From the NCBI RefSeq assembly GCF_003172875.1, contig NZ_QGKM01000079.1, forward strand, positions 1 to 47,646: a stretch of DNA of 47,646 bases, read 5' to 3'. The stretch's first letter is position 1. Each line of letters starts with the position of its first letter. Below are positions 15,397 through 22,885 of this stretch, one piece after another. The position numbers and the translations under genes were made by a program. Source of the DNA: Leucothrix pacifica. Lineage in GTDB: Bacteria; Pseudomonadota; Gammaproteobacteria; Thiotrichales; Thiotrichaceae. The notes under the pieces are model-generated. The model was not told where the DNA came from and did no database searches. It saw nothing but the letters and a program-made list of their open reading frames with translations.

Positions 15397-16782
15397 TCAG
15401 TGTCTGGGCCAATGCGCGTGGTGTTCATCAATCACAAAGCGATGGGAGTGTTGAATTTCGTGGTGATGGTGGGGGTGGATGTGCGGCTCTTCCCCTTCCC
15501 AACCTTCATGTTCGTGCTGATGGTGTTCATCGTGATAATGCGGATGCTGGTGATCCATCTCCTCATGCCAATGTTTGAGTGCTTCGACGTCTTTCACCGG
15601 CCAACGCCATACCGCCAGCAATACACCCAACAAGCCGACCAGCCCCAAGCCAATGGCAGCAATATTCGTTCCCAAGTTCCCCCACCACCCAGCCAGAGGA
15701 TAACAGATCAGCCACATCAGGTGAGACAGTGCGAAGTTTGCAGAAAAATAAGCACTACGGTCAGCTTTGCGACATGAACGCGTCACCAGACGTCCCGAAG
15801 TCGTGAGCACTAATGATGAGGCAAATCCGATTATCGCCCAGAGTATTGCAAGGCTTATTACATCGGGCTTAGTCAATGCGAGCGGTACTAACGGCAGCAG
15901 CATAATCACACCGGCAATCAGTACCAAATTACGATCATTGAAATGGTTTTCCAGTAGCCACGGGGTAAGTCTGGCAGCGATCATCGCGCCCAAACCTGAG
16001 GCTGCCATCACCCACACGGTAGCTTGTTCGCTCAGCCCTAACTCACCCTGTACATAAGCCACCGTATTAATAATCACCATCGCGCCAGTGGCGGCCACCA
16101 CCAAATGCAAGGCCAACAAACCCTGCAATCGTGGTGTTTGCAAATAAGCATTCAGACCAAACGAAATATTGTGCCAAATTCCACCGGTACGCTCGCCCAC
16201 TACCATTGCAGGAAATACTGTCAGCGATAGCAAGATGGCAGAGACGACAAAGCTCAGCGCATTTAATAAAAATAAGGCATGAAAGCTCATGACAAATAAG
16301 GCTATTCCGGCTAAGGCTGGACTAAGCACACGCTCCATTTCATAAGCTAATCGCGAGTAAGATAATGCGCGGGTGTAAACTGCTTCGTCCGGCAATACAT
16401 CTGGCAGCACCGCCTGAAAGACTGGTGTAAATCCAGCGGATAGAACATTGATGAGGAAAATCAGCAGATACAACAGACGAACGTCTTCAACCCAAAACAG
16501 GCACAGCACCAATACAGCCCGCCCAATATCCAAGCCGATTAACCACGATTGGCGCGGCAGGCGATGCACTAAACCACCAAAGATCGGCGCGAAGATTACC
16601 GAGGCCAATACCCGGGATGCCCACACAAAACCAAGCACAATGGCAGCGTGAACTCCCATGAGTTCGAACGCCAGCAAAGCCAGAGCAACTTGCGTCAAGC
16701 CACTGCCGATCAGTGAGGTGATTTGCGCTGCAAATAAGCGTCTGAAGGTGGTGTTTTCAAAAGGAGAGACTGCTTTTTTCAT
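15397..16782 (-). CDS. MFS transporter with a histidine-rich C-terminal tail
   Basis: This is a 12-helix major facilitator of the enterobactin-exporter-like (DHA3) type (FRRLFAAQITSLIGSGLTQVALALLAF at the start, PRQSWLIGLDIGRA in the loop after helix 2). The last 55 or so residues are extraordinarily rich in His (runs such as DHQHPHYHDEHHQHEHEG), a metal-binding sign. It follows the cobalt transporter operon on the same strand after 100 bases, so Co or Ni export or tolerance is an attractive inference. AAGGA lies about ten bases before the ATG. A siderophore exporter is the alternative. Confidence 0.88.
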   Translation of the reverse strand: MKKAVSPFENTTFRRLFAAQITSLIGSGLTQVALALLAFELMGVHAAIVLGFVWASRVLASVIFAPIFGGLVHRLPRQSWLIGLDIGRAVLVLCLFWVEDVRLLYLLIFLINVLSAGFTPVFQAVLPDVLPDEAVYTRALSYSRLAYEMERVLSPALAGIALFVMSFHALFLLNALSFVVSAILLSLTVFPAMVVGERTGGIWHNISFGLNAYLQTPRLQGLLALHLVVAATGAMVIINTVAYVQGELGLSEQATVWVMAASGLGAMIAARLTPWLLENHFNDRNLVLIAGVIMLLPLVPLALTKPDVISLAILWAIIGFASSLVLTTSGRLVTRSCRKADRSAYFSANFALSHLMWLICYPLAGWWGNLGTNIAAIGLGLVGLLGVLLAVWRWPVKDVEALKHWHEEMDHQHPHYHDEHHQHEHEGWEGEEPHIHPHHHHEIQHSHRFVIDEHHAHWPRH

Positions 16783-16882
16783 GGGCTACTATCCTTATTG
16801 TTTATTGGTTTTATGCCTCAGTTTGCTGGCTGCATGCGCTGTGGCGTTAACTGAGCAAATGGCAACGAGCCAAAATGACAGC

Positions 16883-17536
16883 CTAAAGATCTAAGACCTT
16901 ACCTCGTTCCAAGCGCGTGCGACGTGTCACCAGCGCATCCAGAAAGGTCGACTCATGAGAGATAATAATCATCGCTTGCGGTAATGATTGCAATACTTCG
17001 ATCAGCCGCAACCTGGCCGCTTTATCCAGAGCATTGGATGGTTCATCTAACAATAACACTTCCGGTTTCATAGCCAGCACCGAGGCCAATGTAATCAGGC
17101 GCTTTTCCCCGCCAGATAATTGATGCGTCACGCGATCTTCAAAGCCTGCCATACCTAAGCAATCCAGCACCTCGATAGAGATTTGCCGCGCTTCATCCGG
17201 TGACTTGCCCTGATTCAACGGGCCAAAGGCGACATCTTCCAGCACTGTCGGACAAAACAGCTGATCGTCCGGGTCTTGAAATAAGAAGCCAGCCTTAGCG
17301 CGCACTTCGATAAAATCGGTCTCGACTTTGCGTTCCCTGCCAAAGGCAAACACACCGCCTGATTTTGGTTTATTCAGCCCAACCAGAATATTCAGCAAGG
17401 TGGTTTTACCCGCACCATTACCGCCTTCCAGTGATATTTTTTCTCCTGCAAACAAGCTCATATCCACCTGATCCAGCACCATGCCGCGCACCGGATAACT
17501 GTATGAAACCTGATCCATTCTGATTAAAGCAGTCAT
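16883..17536 (-). CDS. cbiO: Cobalt/nickel ECF transporter ATPase (CbiO/NikO)
   Basis: This is the ATPase of an energy-coupling-factor metal importer. It has Walker A GGNGAGKTTLLN, Q-loop GFLFQDPDDQLF, signature LSGGEKRL, Walker B LLLDEPSNALD and H-loop IIISHES. At 217 residues it is compact for the family. The ATG at 17536 overlaps the cbiQ stop (ATGA), with AGGAGC about nine bases upstream, so I reject the longer frame. It is the last gene of the riboswitch-controlled K-M-L-Q-O operon and energises uptake together with the T protein CbiQ. Confidence 0.92.
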   Translation of the reverse strand: MTALIRMDQVSYSYPVRGMVLDQVDMSLFAGEKISLEGGNGAGKTTLLNILVGLNKPKSGGVFAFGRERKVETDFIEVRAKAGFLFQDPDDQLFCPTVLEDVAFGPLNQGKSPDEARQISIEVLDCLGMAGFEDRVTHQLSGGEKRLITLASVLAMKPEVLLLDEPSNALDKAARLRLIEVLQSLPQAMIIISHESTFLDALVTRRTRLERGKVLDL

Positions 17537-18321
17537 GCAACATAAGCTCCTGAAGCAATGGCAAACACGGCGAATGACGCCATTGATAACAGCAAGATAG
17601 TATCGCGCTGCTGCCACTGCATCGTATCGAACAAATACAATTTACCGCAGTAACCCCGACATTTCATGGCATCAAAAATGCGCTCGGAACGCTCCAGACT
17701 ACGCACCAATAACATACCCACCAGATAGCCAAACGAGCGCCATGTGTGAAGGTTGTTTTTGGGCACGAAGGCTCGTGCTTTCATGGCTTTGCGCATGCGC
17801 TTGTACTCGCGGCTAATAACGTCGAGATAGCGCACGGTGAAAAGTAATAGGTGGACAAGTTTTTCCGGCACTTTGAGGCGTGCCAGCGTGTGCCCTAACG
17901 TACTGGCTTCCAGCGTTCCTACCAATGATAGCAATGTCAGCACCACAGCATTGGCCTTCAGAGCAATACCAATCGCGTGAATAAAACCTTGTTTACTGGC
18001 GGCAAATCCAAACACATGAAACAGGGCATCACCACTCATGGTAAAGGGCAACATAAGCACCATTACCACGATAAACATATCCATCGCAATCATACGGCGC
18101 AAGGTACGTCGGAAGTTTAAAGAGGCTGACAGCGCAAAGGCAAAGGCCATTAATAAACCTAAAAAAGGCAGCCACAAGGTTTTACTAAACACCACGGTTA
18201 AAGCAAAAATGACGGTAGCTAATACCCGAGCACGCGGATCAAATTGATCGACAATGCTTTGCTTGTGCTCTACTTGCTGACCGCGCCATGAGGTCATGCT
18301 GTGTTCGAGAAATTGTGGCAT
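17533..18321 (-). CDS. cbiQ: Cobalt/nickel ECF transporter transmembrane T component (CbiQ/NikQ)
   Basis: This inner-membrane protein of 262 residues has about five to six helices and the two charged coupling motifs of T components: RKAMKARAF near residue 162 and DAMKCRGY near 215, which contact the ATPase. The ATG overlaps the preceding stop by one base (TAATG). The N-terminal HSMTSWRGQQVEHK precedes the family start DPRARVLATVIFAL. It links CbiO to the metal-binding subunit CbiM. Confidence 0.93.
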   Translation of the reverse strand: MPQFLEHSMTSWRGQQVEHKQSIVDQFDPRARVLATVIFALTVVFSKTLWLPFLGLLMAFAFALSASLNFRRTLRRMIAMDMFIVVMVLMLPFTMSGDALFHVFGFAASKQGFIHAIGIALKANAVVLTLLSLVGTLEASTLGHTLARLKVPEKLVHLLLFTVRYLDVISREYKRMRKAMKARAFVPKNNLHTWRSFGYLVGMLLVRSLERSERIFDAMKCRGYCGKLYLFDTMQWQQRDTILLLSMASFAVFAIASGAYVA

Positions 18322-18950
18322 TAGTCGTCCTTCACATTACGCTTGGAAGCCATCCATGCAGCGACTCCGAATAAGCCAAAGATAAAGCCTAAACCACCGG
18401 CAATATCACGAAACATCACTTTCTCTTTATAAGCGCGTAGTTCTTTTTGTAGTGGGCGAACTTGCTGAGCGACTGCGCTGCGAATCATGGATTGTAATTC
18501 GCTGGCGGAAATAGCGGAGGCTATAGCGACATTGTTCTGTGGTGCTGTTTTTTCGCTTATTTCACCTTTAGCTTCAACATTATTTGATTCAGCAACGGCA
18601 TCACCCGATAACTCATCGGCCTCAATCACCATTTCAGCAATATGCCCCGAGCTAAGGTTAGCTTTGAACAAGTGTTTCTGCACAGTCTCAGCCTGATACA
18701 CAAACGCGCCATCATCCGTCAGTACCGTCTCACCCAGCTTATCGCCCGCTTCATTCAGTACCTGAACAACAACACCAGCCTCAGCCATGACACCATTAGA
18801 AAAACCGATCTCACCCTCGATGGTCATGCCATCTGCGTAAACGCCGGACACCACATTGTGAGCCAATGGATTCGTACTGACCGTTAGGCCAAGCACGAGC
18901 AACAATGAGGAAATAACTATGCGATTGATAGATTGATATTGGAATATCAT
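18321..18950 (-). CDS. NikL/CbiL-like auxiliary subunit of the cobalt transporter
   Basis: This 209-residue protein has a signal peptide (about 8-32), an Ig-like periplasmic domain with His residues at the mature start (LAHNVVSGVYADGMTIEGEIGFSNG), and a C-terminal membrane segment (about 178-198, GGLGFIFGLFGVAAWMAS) before a basic end. This is the layout of NikL/CbiL in NikKMLQO systems, which helps metal loading in place of CbiN. I start at the ATG at 18950 (GGAG eight bases upstream) and not the GTG at 18953. It sits between M and Q in the operon, as in Haemophilus-type systems. Confidence 0.82.
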   Translation of the reverse strand: MIFQYQSINRIVISSLLLVLGLTVSTNPLAHNVVSGVYADGMTIEGEIGFSNGVMAEAGVVVQVLNEAGDKLGETVLTDDGAFVYQAETVQKHLFKANLSSGHIAEMVIEADELSGDAVAESNNVEAKGEISEKTAPQNNVAIASAISASELQSMIRSAVAQQVRPLQKELRAYKEKVMFRDIAGGLGFIFGLFGVAAWMASKRNVKDD

Positions 18951-18952
18951 CA

Positions 18953-19561
18953 CTAACGCTCCGCATGACTAAAGAAGTCAGGCTTTACACGTACTAATAA
19001 ATACACCGTGGCAGCGGTAACCAGTGCTTCAACGACAAGCACAGGAATATGACTCAGCAACGCCAACTTAGCGGCTGGTATAAACGCATCACCACTCAGT
19101 GCCAGTGATACTCCCACCATGACGGCGGTTAGCGCAATAGAACCGGCTCCGGCAATACCGCCCAGTATTGCAGCTCGTTTAGGGGGACTATTGACGATTA
19201 ACTGGCGCAGCAGTAAGCCCATCAATACCGCTGGCAACGCAATATTCACCGTGTTCACACCCAGCACAATTAACCCACCATAGCCAAAAAACGCTGCCTG
19301 AAGTAATAGCGCAATGAATAAGGCCGGAAATGCTGTCCAGCCCAAGGCCAGACCAATTAAACCATTCAGAATCAAATGCAAACTGGAGGGGCCGACTGGC
19401 ACGTGGATCAGTGAAGCAATAAAGAAGGTCGCACTCAACATGCCGATTTGCGGAATACGATCCAGATCCATTCGCTTCAGACCGTAGGCAATACCTGCTA
19501 CGGCAAGCACTGCGCCGCCGATAACCACCGAATCTGATAGTGCACCGTCAACGATATGCAT
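18953..19561 (-). CDS. cbiM: Cobalt/nickel ECF transporter substrate-binding membrane subunit (CbiM/NikM)
   Basis: This is the S component that binds the metal. It begins MHIVDG, where the N-terminal Met-His pair forms the metal site of the family. About seven hydrophobic helices follow in 202 residues, with the second conserved His in LIHVPVGPSSLHLILNGL. GAGG lies eight bases before the ATG. The gene is three bases downstream of the periplasmic K subunit. Because a cobalamin riboswitch leads the operon, I infer that the cargo is cobalt. Confidence 0.93.
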   Translation of the reverse strand: MHIVDGALSDSVVIGGAVLAVAGIAYGLKRMDLDRIPQIGMLSATFFIASLIHVPVGPSSLHLILNGLIGLALGWTAFPALFIALLLQAAFFGYGGLIVLGVNTVNIALPAVLMGLLLRQLIVNSPPKRAAILGGIAGAGSIALTAVMVGVSLALSGDAFIPAAKLALLSHIPVLVVEALVTAATVYLLVRVKPDFFSHAER

Positions 19562-19564
19562 GCT

Positions 19565-20374
19565 TTACCTCAGCTTTTTCAGTTGGTGAGCCTGAATCCA
19601 TAGCACGGCATCCTGTGATAAGTCTTTGCCCTTGTGCTCGGTGTTAGCACCGACACCTAAGGCGGCAAATCCCCAATAACCTTCGTGAGGAACACCAAAG
19701 AAGAAACGCCCGTTATCGTCAGTCACGACGGTCATAATATTCAGGTTGTCAGCAGGATACTCAACATAGGGCAACTCCCCGAATCCACCACCTGTTTCAT
19801 TCACATCGTAATTGAGAAATTCCACCTCGACTTCGGCACCTGACACAGGTTTTCCTTCGGCTAACACAACCGCACTAAACAGACCTCCTGCGTAGACTGC
19901 ATAGGGACGTTGGTCGGGAACAATTTCTGCTGTCAGCCCCAGTGGTTCGTTCCACGTCGTCGGCAGCCCACCCACATTCACAATGGTCTTCGTGAATTGC
20001 TGTATGTAAGTGTCTTCACTGGTTTCTAAATAAGGCTCTGGAGTCAGACTAAATACATAATCACCCAGGCCACGCAGTTTTGTCTGCGCGTGATACGCAG
20101 CAGACTGGTTTTCAGTGCCTTGCCAGGTCAACGGCGTCACCTTATCGGTCAGGTCGGTTTGTTTACCTTTGTGGTGCACACTCAAAGAAACCGGCTTACC
20201 CATATCCATCATCGGGCCACCGTGAGAAGGGTGTGTGAATGGCATTTTTAAGGTGATGTTGCCACCTTTTGCCCGCATATAGTCATCAATGTGCAGCATT
20301 TGAAAATGAGCAGAAGCGCTTTGACTGGCCAGCATACCGGTCATTAGTCCTGCCAGTAATGGTCGTAAATTCAA
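19565..20374 (-). CDS. Periplasmic DUF4198 subunit of the cobalt transporter (NikK type)
   Basis: This is an exported DUF4198 protein of about 269 residues. The signal peptide ends in SASA before HFQMLHIDDY, which exposes a His at or near the mature N-terminus. A beta-rich body follows with conserved HPSHGGPMMDMGKP and the C-terminal EGYWGFAALG. I start at the TTG at 20374 because AAGGAG lies nine bases before it and the signal peptide then fits. The longer GTG-started frame to 20464 translates leader RNA. It is the first gene of the operon and probably delivers metal to CbiM. Confidence 0.82.
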   Translation of the reverse strand: MNLRPLLAGLMTGMLASQSASAHFQMLHIDDYMRAKGGNITLKMPFTHPSHGGPMMDMGKPVSLSVHHKGKQTDLTDKVTPLTWQGTENQSAAYHAQTKLRGLGDYVFSLTPEPYLETSEDTYIQQFTKTIVNVGGLPTTWNEPLGLTAEIVPDQRPYAVYAGGLFSAVVLAEGKPVSGAEVEVEFLNYDVNETGGGFGELPYVEYPADNLNIMTVVTDDNGRFFFGVPHEGYWGFAALGVGANTEHKGKDLSQDAVLWIQAHQLKKLR

Positions 20375-20499
20375 TGGTAAAGTCTCCTTGTGCACGCGGT
20401 TCATCCACATGCAGTTATCAAGAAGGTGGTAAAGAGGGGATTGCGGATACTGAGGTAAACGCACGGTGTGGCCCTCCGCAACACCTGTCGGTCAACTTG
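20375..20499 (-). promoter_or_regulatory. Leader region between riboswitch and first gene (candidate expression platform)
   Basis: Two overlapping pairings are possible on the minus strand: GGTGT-N11-ACACC, and TTGCGGA with a downstream TCCGCAA. They exclude each other, as in a switch. No U tract is seen, so control of translation may be more likely than termination. Confidence 0.4.
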
Positions 20500-20628
20500 A
20501 TTGGCTGGTTTCGGACTCATAAACCACTCATCGATCTATTTACCGTTGCGGGGGCAGTGTTGGAATTGTGAAACGCACCAACTTCCCATTTACCTGACAG
20601 TCATCACTCTGCTGCCAGCACCGATCAA
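20500..20628 (-). promoter_or_regulatory. Cobalamin (AdoCbl) riboswitch
   Basis: Read on the minus strand, the hallmarks appear in order: AAATGGGAAGTTGGTG, AATTCC, the core GCCCCCGCAACGGTAA (about 20543-20558), and the B12 box GAGTCCGAAACCAGCC (about 20503-20518). The expected transcript start, just after the consensus promoter, falls at the 5' edge. When cobalamin binds it should shut down the downstream transporter operon. This assigns the operon to cobalt, not nickel. Confidence 0.93.
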
Positions 20629-20635
20629 TACAGCG

Positions 20636-20665
20636 ATTATAGGTGAGGCTTTCTGATAGTGTCAA
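20636..20665 (-). promoter_or_regulatory. Sigma-70 promoter of the cobalt transporter operon
   Basis: TTGACA (20660-20665) and TATAAT (20636-20641) lie on the minus strand with an 18-base spacer, both perfect consensus. Transcription would begin about 8-10 bases further on, at the riboswitch 5' end. Confidence 0.8.
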
Positions 20666-20788
20666 TTGAATAGTTTGCTTGCATCAACATTGCCCGACTA
20701 TCTGAAGCACTTAGCTGGCAGCTGAATATTCATGATTTGTACAGTTTTCTGAGGATAGAGTTGTGTACTAAAAATTAAAATAATCTCT

Positions 20789-22777
20789 ATGATCACTCGC
20801 GTACTCCTATTTCTAAGCCTCTGCTTAGCCAGCCAATTGGCTTGGGCTACACCGATCACTTCTTATCTTGAGATGGTGAAAGTGCCTAGTGTGGGTTACG
20901 CGTGGAAAGCCGTTCCGCTTAGCAATAGTTACACTAACCCAGTAATTGTCTGTACCTACAACTTGCCCTCGATCGCAGCGAATGAGGCGGTTGTGAGAGT
21001 ACAGCCGGTTGGGACAGGTTTTCAGATAAAAATCCAACAACCTAATGATAGTAATGCAGTGACAGCTGGTGATGTGTATTGCACTGTTTCTGAAGAAGGT
21101 TCTTACACTTATCCTATTAAGTACGAAGCACATACTGTTTCATCGAGCACCACTAATTATGGCTCTGACTGGAGTTTGGCATTGACTGAGAATGTGACCT
21201 CAGCACCTTACAAAGTACAGTCATACACGCAGCCGGTGGTGACAGGTCAAGTCATGAGTTATGAAAACCCGGGGTTCTCTGCATTCTGGTCTAGCGCCTG
21301 CACTTCTCGCAGCACACCTCCTAACAATGGCAGTATCTGTATCGGTAAGCACACAGGCCAGTCCGCGCCTGCACTACCAAATGCCGAAACACTAGGATAC
21401 TTTATTGCTGAAGAAGCCGAATACATCATGGCCAATGCCTATGTGAATATTGAGCTTGGCGCTGACAGAATAGCCGGAGCAGCAAGTGCTGGCGCACCTT
21501 ACCAATACACCTTGAACAGAAATTATAGCTATGTGACCGCTACACAAACTGCGATGGATGGCGTGAATGGCGGTTGGGCAGTGCTTCACGGGAGCAATCC
21601 GGTCTCAACTACGTTGAACTTGAGCATTGATGAAGAAACCATCACAGGTGACCGATCACGAACGCATACTAATGAGCAAGTCGCCTTCTGGGCAATGGAA
21701 CCTATCAATAAAACCTATGCGGAGTTAGTCATTAATGAAGTGATGTATGTACAGACTGCTGACTTTCCTGAATTCATTGAGCTTTATGCTAAAACTGCTG
21801 GTTCCACCCTCAATTATATTTTAAGCAGTCAGGATGGCAGTTCACAAAACTACTATCTGCCAGACTTTACAGTAGCCGCTGGTGACTACGTCATTCTTTA
21901 CTCAGCGACAGGTACCGATAACAGCGCAGGTAATGTTCATCACGCTTACACCCAAAGCTCCTCCCCACCCTTAGCTAACACAGGTGATGATGTGGTCTTG
22001 TTAAAACCATCAGCGACTGACACAACAATCCTAAATGGCTCAGGTGTGGTTAACTCAATTCCTGTCGATTATGTTTCCTTCGGTGCAGGCAGTACCGATC
22101 CTGTTCCGGTCAGCACACTAGGAGTTACGGTAAGTTGGGATAATTCAGACGTTTCCAGATTGGGAGGAACGCCCGCAGGCACTTCTATCAGTCTTACACC
22201 GAATGCAAACGATACCGATACCAGTGTTTGCTGGGAAAAAACTAACAGCAGTGATGCCAGCGCTTGCCCCGGCCATATCATTACTACCGACTCAGATAGC
22301 TCTGCCTATATAAACAGTTTGGGCGAAGACAACAATCTGATCCCGATCATTGCACTAAAGAAGTCAGTACACACCATTTACGATCCTTATAACGGGGCGA
22401 GTAATCCAAAAGCGATTCCGGGTAGCGTACTTGAATACACGATAACGGCAGAAAACAGCGGCTCTGCACCCGCAGACAACAACACAATTCGTATCTCTGA
22501 CTTGATACCTGCCAAGACTAAGCTATGTGTGGAGAACTCAGGACATTGCCTGGCGCCTTACTTTGTCGATGGGACGGTGAGTAGTGGATTGGCCTTAGGC
22601 ACTGTGGTGTATTCAGATAATGGTGGTTCTAGTTACGCCTATTCCGCGAGTGGTGATGGCGAAGGTGCGGATTCCTCAGTGACTCATTTAAGCGCGCCAA
22701 CAACGGGACAGTTCAAAGCACTTACAGGTGGTCTACCTAGTTCGTTTAGCATCAAATTCCGCGTAGTTGTTGAGTAA
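20789..22777 (+). CDS. Secreted protein with lamin-tail domain
   Basis: This is a 662-residue exported protein. A signal peptide (about 1-21, ending AWA) is followed by an N-terminal beta-rich region of about 270 residues with paired Cys (VIVCTYNLPS, VYCTVSEEG, SSACTS, GSICIG). A lamin-tail (LTD) domain (about 308-450, ELVINEVMYVQTADFPEFIELYAK) is next, then a DUF11-like C-terminal domain (about 520-660, GSVLEYTITAENSGSAPADNNTIRISDLIPA). Such proteins are surface or secreted structural proteins; no enzyme motif is seen. It is divergent from the cobalt operon but has no evident link to it. No good ribosome binding site precedes the ATG. Confidence 0.85.
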   Translation: MITRVLLFLSLCLASQLAWATPITSYLEMVKVPSVGYAWKAVPLSNSYTNPVIVCTYNLPSIAANEAVVRVQPVGTGFQIKIQQPNDSNAVTAGDVYCTVSEEGSYTYPIKYEAHTVSSSTTNYGSDWSLALTENVTSAPYKVQSYTQPVVTGQVMSYENPGFSAFWSSACTSRSTPPNNGSICIGKHTGQSAPALPNAETLGYFIAEEAEYIMANAYVNIELGADRIAGAASAGAPYQYTLNRNYSYVTATQTAMDGVNGGWAVLHGSNPVSTTLNLSIDEETITGDRSRTHTNEQVAFWAMEPINKTYAELVINEVMYVQTADFPEFIELYAKTAGSTLNYILSSQDGSSQNYYLPDFTVAAGDYVILYSATGTDNSAGNVHHAYTQSSSPPLANTGDDVVLLKPSATDTTILNGSGVVNSIPVDYVSFGAGSTDPVPVSTLGVTVSWDNSDVSRLGGTPAGTSISLTPNANDTDTSVCWEKTNSSDASACPGHIITTDSDSSAYINSLGEDNNLIPIIALKKSVHTIYDPYNGASNPKAIPGSVLEYTITAENSGSAPADNNTIRISDLIPAKTKLCVENSGHCLAPYFVDGTVSSGLALGTVVYSDNGGSSYAYSASGDGEGADSSVTHLSAPTTGQFKALTGGLPSSFSIKFRVVVE

Positions 22778-22794
22778 TTTGATTGGGGCTTAGA

Positions 22795-22836
22795 CCTCAA
22801 TAGGCTTAGCCTTTCGCTGAGGAATAGTTTTTGCAA
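22795..22836 (+). terminator. Possible terminator after the lamin-tail gene
   Basis: CCTCA and TGAGG enclose an inner AGGC-TTA-GCCT stem, followed by AATAGTTTTTG. The stem is imperfect, so confidence is low. Confidence 0.35.
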
Positions 22837-22860
22837 TTCCAAGGTAGATTCCCTACATTA

Positions 22861-22880
22861 GTCTGCTTTAAGTAGCAGAC
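22861..22880 (+). promoter_or_regulatory. Hairpin just before the chelatase start
   Basis: GTCTGCT-TTAAGT-AGCAGAC has perfect seven-base arms and ends five bases before the first ATG, covering the place where a ribosome binding site should be. It may restrain translation. Confidence 0.45.
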
Positions 22881-22885
22881 TCAAT

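Noticed and set aside
16781-16894. 37-residue plus-strand frame that looks like a lipoprotein signal (LLAACA)
   Set aside because: It lies mostly in the minus-strand gap between the cobalt operon and the MFS gene and overlaps the MFS start. AAGGAG is too far from its ATG and the mature part would be about 17 residues. Resemblance is probably chance, though not excluded.
20375-20464. GTG-started N-terminal extension of the DUF4198 transporter subunit
   Set aside because: It would translate the riboswitch leader, and a signal peptide with a good ribosome binding site begins at the TTG at 20374.
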